Part shown: positions 59,936 through 64,000 of the stretch, one piece after another
Numbering within the stretch: position 1 is the first letter of the stretch
Layout of the letters: each line of letters starts with the position of its first letter
Origin: Bagarius yarrelli
Lineage: Eukaryota; Chordata; Actinopteri; Siluriformes; Sisoridae
Assembly: GCA_005784505.1 (NCBI GenBank)
Contig: VCAZ01000063.1
Span: 1,687,001 to 1,751,000 of the forward strand
Direction of reading: 5' to 3'
Length of the DNA stretch: 64,000 nucleotides
The notes under the pieces: model-generated
The model's input: the letters and a program-made list of their open reading frames with translations, nothing else
What the model was told of the DNA's origin: nothing
The model's database searches: none
Translations under genes and position numbers: made by a program

Positions 59936-60003
59936 CCTGCCCATTTACAAAGCAACTGTATAATTTACAGTTAATAGCCTTGAGTCAATTTAAATTTTAG
60001 ATT

Positions 60004-60042
60004 TACAACCATACACACACACACATACACACACACACACAC
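60004..60042. repeat. (CA)n microsatellite
   Basis: CA run with TA interruptions. Confidence 0.9.
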
Positions 60043-60169
60043 CAACGCATCATTCAGGTGTCAGTAAAAACATTTGGTTTATATGTTGTCAGGAACGTGT
60101 GTGTCTAGGTGACGATGATACACATAATGCAGAGCACTGCAATGTATAAACTGAAATTTTAGATTCTGT

Positions 60170-60197
60170 ATGTGTGTGTGTGTGTGTGTGTGTGTGC
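60170..60197. repeat. (GT)n microsatellites
   Basis: Perfect GT run; further short GT runs follow at about 60204-60217, 60285-60299 and 60507-60530, and a G12-13 homopolymer at about 60451-60463. Confidence 0.9.
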
Positions 60198-60715
60198 ATA
60201 TGAGTGTGTGTGTGGGTGTGCTGAATATCAATGCCCTGCTGTACTCAGTTATTATCTGCCTGAGCATGTCAGTATCTCTGGGTTTGTGTGTGTGTGTGTA
60301 TGTTACATATATGCACTACTTTACCCTGATTAAAGACGCTGTATGTATTTCCATTCGGTTGACAGGAACAGCAGCAAAAACATTGAGAAACAAAGTCTTG
60401 TTTGTTAAAGCATCTGTATGAAAAACAGCAGAGAAATAGAATTGTGTTGTTGGGGGGGGGGGGCTGTGTGTGGGCGGATTAAGGGACTACAGTATTCTCA
60501 TGTTCTGTGTGTGTGTGTGTGTGTGTGTGAGAGTGGAATTTTACACACCGGTGTCAGGAAGTCATCCTCTTCTTTGTGTTCATCTGTCCATCTGTTGGAG
60601 TGAAGCGCGTGTGGTTCAGTTCAGAGTGTGAACGTGTGGCATGTGGGGGGAGATCGTTACTTAATGTGTAATGTAATGAGAGAGAGCTTTCTCAGTAAGG
60701 CTCAGTTCACTGGGA

Positions 60716-60775
60716 TCCCGGTAAAGCAAATGTCTTTGTCAGTACGACATCCTGGTAAAGCAAATGTCTTTGTGT
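60716..60775. repeat. Short tandem duplication
   Basis: The word GGTAAAGCAAATGTCTTTGT occurs twice, about 33 bases apart, with the spacer between differing. A recent local duplication. Confidence 0.8.
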
Positions 60776-60888
60776 GTGTACACAGCTTATGCATGTTAGT
60801 CTATGTTTGTAATTTGTTATGGAGTGCATATTAATTAAAAATCTGGTTTACAACAGTCTGAACCACATCCAGAGAGAGCGCGTGATGG

Positions 60889-60893
60889 AGAGA

Positions 60894-60960
<67 letters not shown>
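60889..60960. repeat. (GA)n microsatellite
   Basis: GA run with one ACAG interruption near 60906. The Arg-Glu open frame through it is an artefact. Confidence 0.95.
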
Positions 60961-60961
<1 letters not shown>

Positions 60962-61159
60962 AGAAAGAGTACTAAAAGAAGTTCCATTCAGAGTTCTCAT
61001 TTTCATCAGTATAGACAGATGGATGGAGATGCAGAGATTGGATGAGTGAGAGGAAGAGGGGAAGCAGAGGAGGAGTTAAGAATATTAATGCTGTAAAGAG
61101 AGCAGGGACCTCAGCAGCTTTTCCCAAGAGCCATTTCCAATGCACACTGATAAAACGTG

Positions 61160-61200
61160 CACACACACACACACACACACACCCACACACACACACACAG

Positions 61201-61234
<34 letters not shown>
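61160..61234. repeat. (CA)n microsatellite
   Basis: CA run with CC, AG and CG interruptions. Confidence 0.95.
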
Positions 61235-61236
<2 letters not shown>

Positions 61237-61339
61237 TTATTCCTACTCAAAAGGGCTAAAATGGATCATGTTTTGTATATAAAATGTTGCAAGTTGCCTG
61301 GGTGTCTGTGTGGGGGATGGGGTGGAGGTTTTAGGTGGG

Positions 61340-61408
61340 GTGTAACCAAAATGCCCTCCTCAAGGGCCCAACAGTAGCAGATTAACCACTGAGCTACCAG
61401 TGCCCCAG
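61340..61408 (-). mobile_element. SINE fragment
   Basis: Reverse pieces: CTCCTCAAGGGCCCAACAG and A box complement GATTAACCACTGAGCTACC, with the B box deleted. Confidence 0.55.
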
Positions 61409-62540
61409 TAATGCTACCAGTTCCAAATAATATAAGTTTACAGTTTATCATCATTGGCTTGAATTTGTCCTAAACATCATCCTGAACTAAATAAACTGTG
61501 ATTGGTTGCTGAACAATCAATCTGTGGCTTTGAGGCTGAAGAATAAAATTAAACACATCAACTGAGTCCTAAGCTGTTTTTCTACGATGTTGATTAATTG
61601 CCTTGAGCAAATCAGCTGCATACATTCCCTTCACATTTAAACATATCAACAACAAACAACTAAAGAAATCCAACCCAACAAAATCCAAATCATCTCCCAG
61701 TCACACATAATAACATTTAGGTGGGATTTTTGTCAATGGCACAATCAGGATGTGTAACTAGGCTCAGGCTCTGTGTGGCAGCTAGATGGGTTACCACGGT
61801 AACCAGCCCCTTAGTGAGAGTAACAGTCTTTTTCAGCCAAAAGTTGTTCATTTTACACAACAGTGGAAAAAAAGAATATTTGCATAAGGATGTACAGTAT
61901 ATATTCATCTGTATAATCCTGAAATTATATTAATGATTAAGGATAAAACAGGCTTATTCAACCAACAGATAATTGTACCAACATTAATACTTAATTTTTT
62001 TGTACAACAAAAACACACATTTGGATTAATGTAATAAGAATAATACTTTACAATATATTAAAGATATTGTAAGCGTTTTAAACTATATTTCATATTATTT
62101 AGAGTACATTTAATATTTATTACAGGATATTCTGAAAAATCAACATATTTAAAATGAACATTTCTAATACTCCTATCCAATTCTAATGCAATTAAATAAA
62201 AATGTTACCTCAGTAAATTTTGTACGTATTTTACATTTAATCTTTTTTCAGTTTTTATAGCAAAATCATTTTGTTCTTTTAATGATTAAATGATTAAATG
62301 AGCAAAATTATTTCCCTTTAGATCAAAACTATTTTAAACCTGAAATTAAGTTTAATCATCTAATGTTTCTATACCATATACTGTACAGTATATTAAGTTT
62401 ATAATAATACCTCTTATTATATTTAAGATCTTATAAATATTCCACAAAAATATATAAATATTATATCTTAATTAAAATATATTTAAGATATTTTGTCAGT
62501 GGTACCATATGTATCAATAAACTTGGAGGCATTTTGGGTC
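61409..62540. other. Intron DNA, very AT-rich, nothing recognised
   Basis: No exon or repeat family seen. TTAAGATATT/AATATATTT-type words are frequent. Confidence 0.45.
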
Positions 62541-62542
62541 TC

Positions 62543-62601
62543 ATTTCATTCATTTATTTATTTATTCATTCATTCATTTATTCATTCATTCTTTCATTCA
62601 T
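62543..62601. repeat. (ATTC)n/(ATTT)n microsatellite
   Basis: Alternating TTCA and TTTA tetranucleotides, ending where the dispersed repeat at 62602 begins. It may be the tail of that retroposon. Confidence 0.85.
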
Positions 62602-62830
62602 CTTCTATACCCTCTTATTCCCTTAATTTGGGATCACGGGGATCTGCTGGAGTTTATCCCAGCTGTCTCTGAAAGGTCGAAAGGCAGGAGGGGTACACCC
62701 TGGACAGGTCACCAGTCCATCACAGGGCCACACACACACACACCCACTCCTATGCGCAATTTAGAATGACCAATCAACCTAATATACATGTTTTTGAACT
62801 TTGGGAGGAAACCGGATTACCGGAGTGCCC
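62602..62830 (+). mobile_element. Dispersed fish retroposon, same family as 49277-49541
   Basis: TCTATACCCTCTTATTCCC, GGATCTGCTGGAGTTTATCC, CACCCTGGACAGGTCACC, AGTCCATCACAGGGCCACAC, GCGCAATTTAGAATGACC and TTTGGGAGGAAACCGGATTA follow the order of a widespread teleost repeat. The 3' part present at 49277-49541 (GGAACATGCAAACTCC) is missing. Class not determined. Confidence 0.7.
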
Positions 62831-62917
62831 CCATCTCCTTCAGTAATACTTAAGGGTCGCTAGTTTAAAAATACGTGTCAGTAAGCATGTTGTCCTACAC
62901 CATTGACTACATGCATG

Positions 62918-62918
62918 C

Positions 62919-62958
<40 letters not shown>

Positions 62959-62966
62959 ACACACAA
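62918..62966. repeat. (CA)n microsatellite
   Basis: CA run with CCC and TA interruptions. Confidence 0.9.
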
Positions 62967-63144
62967 AAGTATTTATGAATATGGTGGCATTGATCTGAGC
63001 AACTGTTACGAGTGAGAACACTTCATGATAGCTTACCAGTCACTTACAGTGAAGGACTGAAAAGTTAATTTATTTAATTTATTGAAGTAAAAGAGCCATG
63101 ACCTCAAATAAAAAAGAATCTGATCTGTATAAACACCATCTTCA

Positions 63145-63620
63145 TTACTGTCGTCATCATTAATACCTCCATTACAATCATATCATCATCATCATCACCA
63201 CCAATACCTCCATAACAGTCATCATCATCATCACCAATACCTCCATTACAGTCATCATCATCATCACCAATACCTCCATTACAGTGATCATCATCATCAT
63301 CACCAATACCTCCATTACAGTCATCATTACTATTATCATCATCATTAATACCTCTATTACAATTATCACCATCATCATCATTATTAATACCTGCATTACA
63401 ATCATCATCATCATTATCTTCGTCAATATCCCTATTAAAATCATCATCATCATTAAATTCATCTGCAGCAGCATCTTCAACTTTATCACCAGACCAAAAT
63501 CATCGTAATCATCACAATCACCACCACCATCACTACCACTCAAAACATTAACATTATAAACATCACTAGTACTATTATCATCATCATATTCATCGTCATC
63601 AGCACCACATCCACTATCAT
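63145..63620. repeat. TCA-rich minisatellite, 33-42-bp higher-order units
   Basis: Tandem units combining a CATCATCATC run with AATACCTCCATTACAGT. Successive unit lengths are 33, 33, 36, 42, 39 and 39, all multiples of three, so a 152-codon Met/Asp-rich frame stays open on the minus strand (63636-63178). That frame is explained by the repeat and has no recognised domain. The array decays into plain TCA/TCG triplets after about 63460. Confidence 0.92.
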
Positions 63621-64000
63621 TATCATTCAATTCCATTTTATTATTAAAACACTTTTAACAATAAACATAGCCTTAAAGCCGCTTTACCGGAAAAACAAAA
63701 TGAGCACCTGAAATATTATCCAATTTCTATTGGCTACTTTTTAAAGAGAACTTTATTAGAGTATATAAAATGTTAACATCTTATCTTTAATTGGTTCTTT
63801 TAAATGGCATGGTATGGTAACATTAAATGTATAAAATGAAATGGACTATGATTAGCCGAGGTGTATGTAAACGTTTAACCTCAATTGTAATTTTAATCAA
63901 CTGTCTGTTTGCACAGGGTTTTTCGTCTTCCCTTTATTATTCATTAAAAAAGCACCATGATTAATTGGAGTCGACCCTATGCTGATTATGTGTCATTTTA

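Larger units (their letters stand above)
50866..64000 (+). other. efna3: efna3 intron 1, 5' part (continues past the window)
   Basis: From the donor at 50866 to the window end no ephrin exon 2 can be found; the conserved NDYLDIxCPHY segment does not appear in any plus-strand frame. The intron is thus longer than 13 kb, in keeping with large first introns in ephrin-A genes. It holds SINEs, a Tc1/mariner relic, several microsatellites and dispersed repeats. Open frames inside, including the 209-codon one at 58155-58784, have no recognisable similarity. Confidence 0.75.

Noticed and set aside
63178..63636. 152-codon minus-strand Met/Asp-rich open frame
   Set aside because: Kept open by the TCA-triplet minisatellite; no domain and no splice or promoter evidence.
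50866..64000. Second exon of efna3
   Set aside because: Looked for the conserved NDYLDIxCPHY and KRWxCxxP segments in all plus-strand frames; not found, so exon 2 should lie beyond the window.

Overview
This window is AT-rich vertebrate nuclear DNA, almost certainly from a teleost fish. The evidence is two vertebrate neural genes with GT-AG introns, dozens of tRNA-derived SINEs of a type common in teleosts, Tc1/mariner relics, LINE fragments and many di- and trinucleotide microsatellites. The SINE type (B-box head, body ending in a 'CTGCCAAATGCTGTAAATG'-like tail) makes an otophysan such as a catfish plausible, but that is inference. There are no bacterial genes, operons or CRISPR arrays.

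Gene 1 is cacng8 (TARP gamma-8, an AMPA-receptor auxiliary subunit) on the minus strand, 12182 down to 5668. All four coding exons can be joined by GT-AG splicing into a 412-residue protein that ends in the PDZ ligand TTPV. Its introns hold a SINE, a Tc1/mariner relic and a nested repeat.

Gene 2 is an ephrin-A, best matched to efna3, on the plus strand. Only coding exon 1 is present (50762-50865: signal peptide plus the start of the receptor-binding domain). It is preceded by a GC-box-like promoter and a long GA-rich 5' segment. The remaining 13 kb is intron 1; the next exon lies beyond the window. The two genes are divergently transcribed and about 38.6 kb lies between their start codons.

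The space between them is mostly repeats. The outstanding element is a 3.15-kb minisatellite (15108-18255, 48-bp unit, about 65 copies) about 3 kb upstream of cacng8; each unit carries an AATAAA hexamer on the plus strand and one open frame on each strand. Other elements are five related Tc1/mariner relics, one N-terminal Tc1 transposase relic, two LINE 3' ends, a probable tyrosine-recombinase element relic, about 25 SINE copies and several nested or folded-back insertions. Some repeat-poor stretches (around 23.4, 30.3-31.1, 37.5-38.2, 40.5-41.3, 46.1-46.7 and 47.3-47.6 kb) could be regulatory conserved non-coding elements for the two neural genes; this is a guess from composition only.

I found no convincing new biological system. 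The most unusual structures are the AATAAA-bearing minisatellite, a SINE-derived foldback hairpin, and the clear example of one transposon inserted in another at 49.3 kb.
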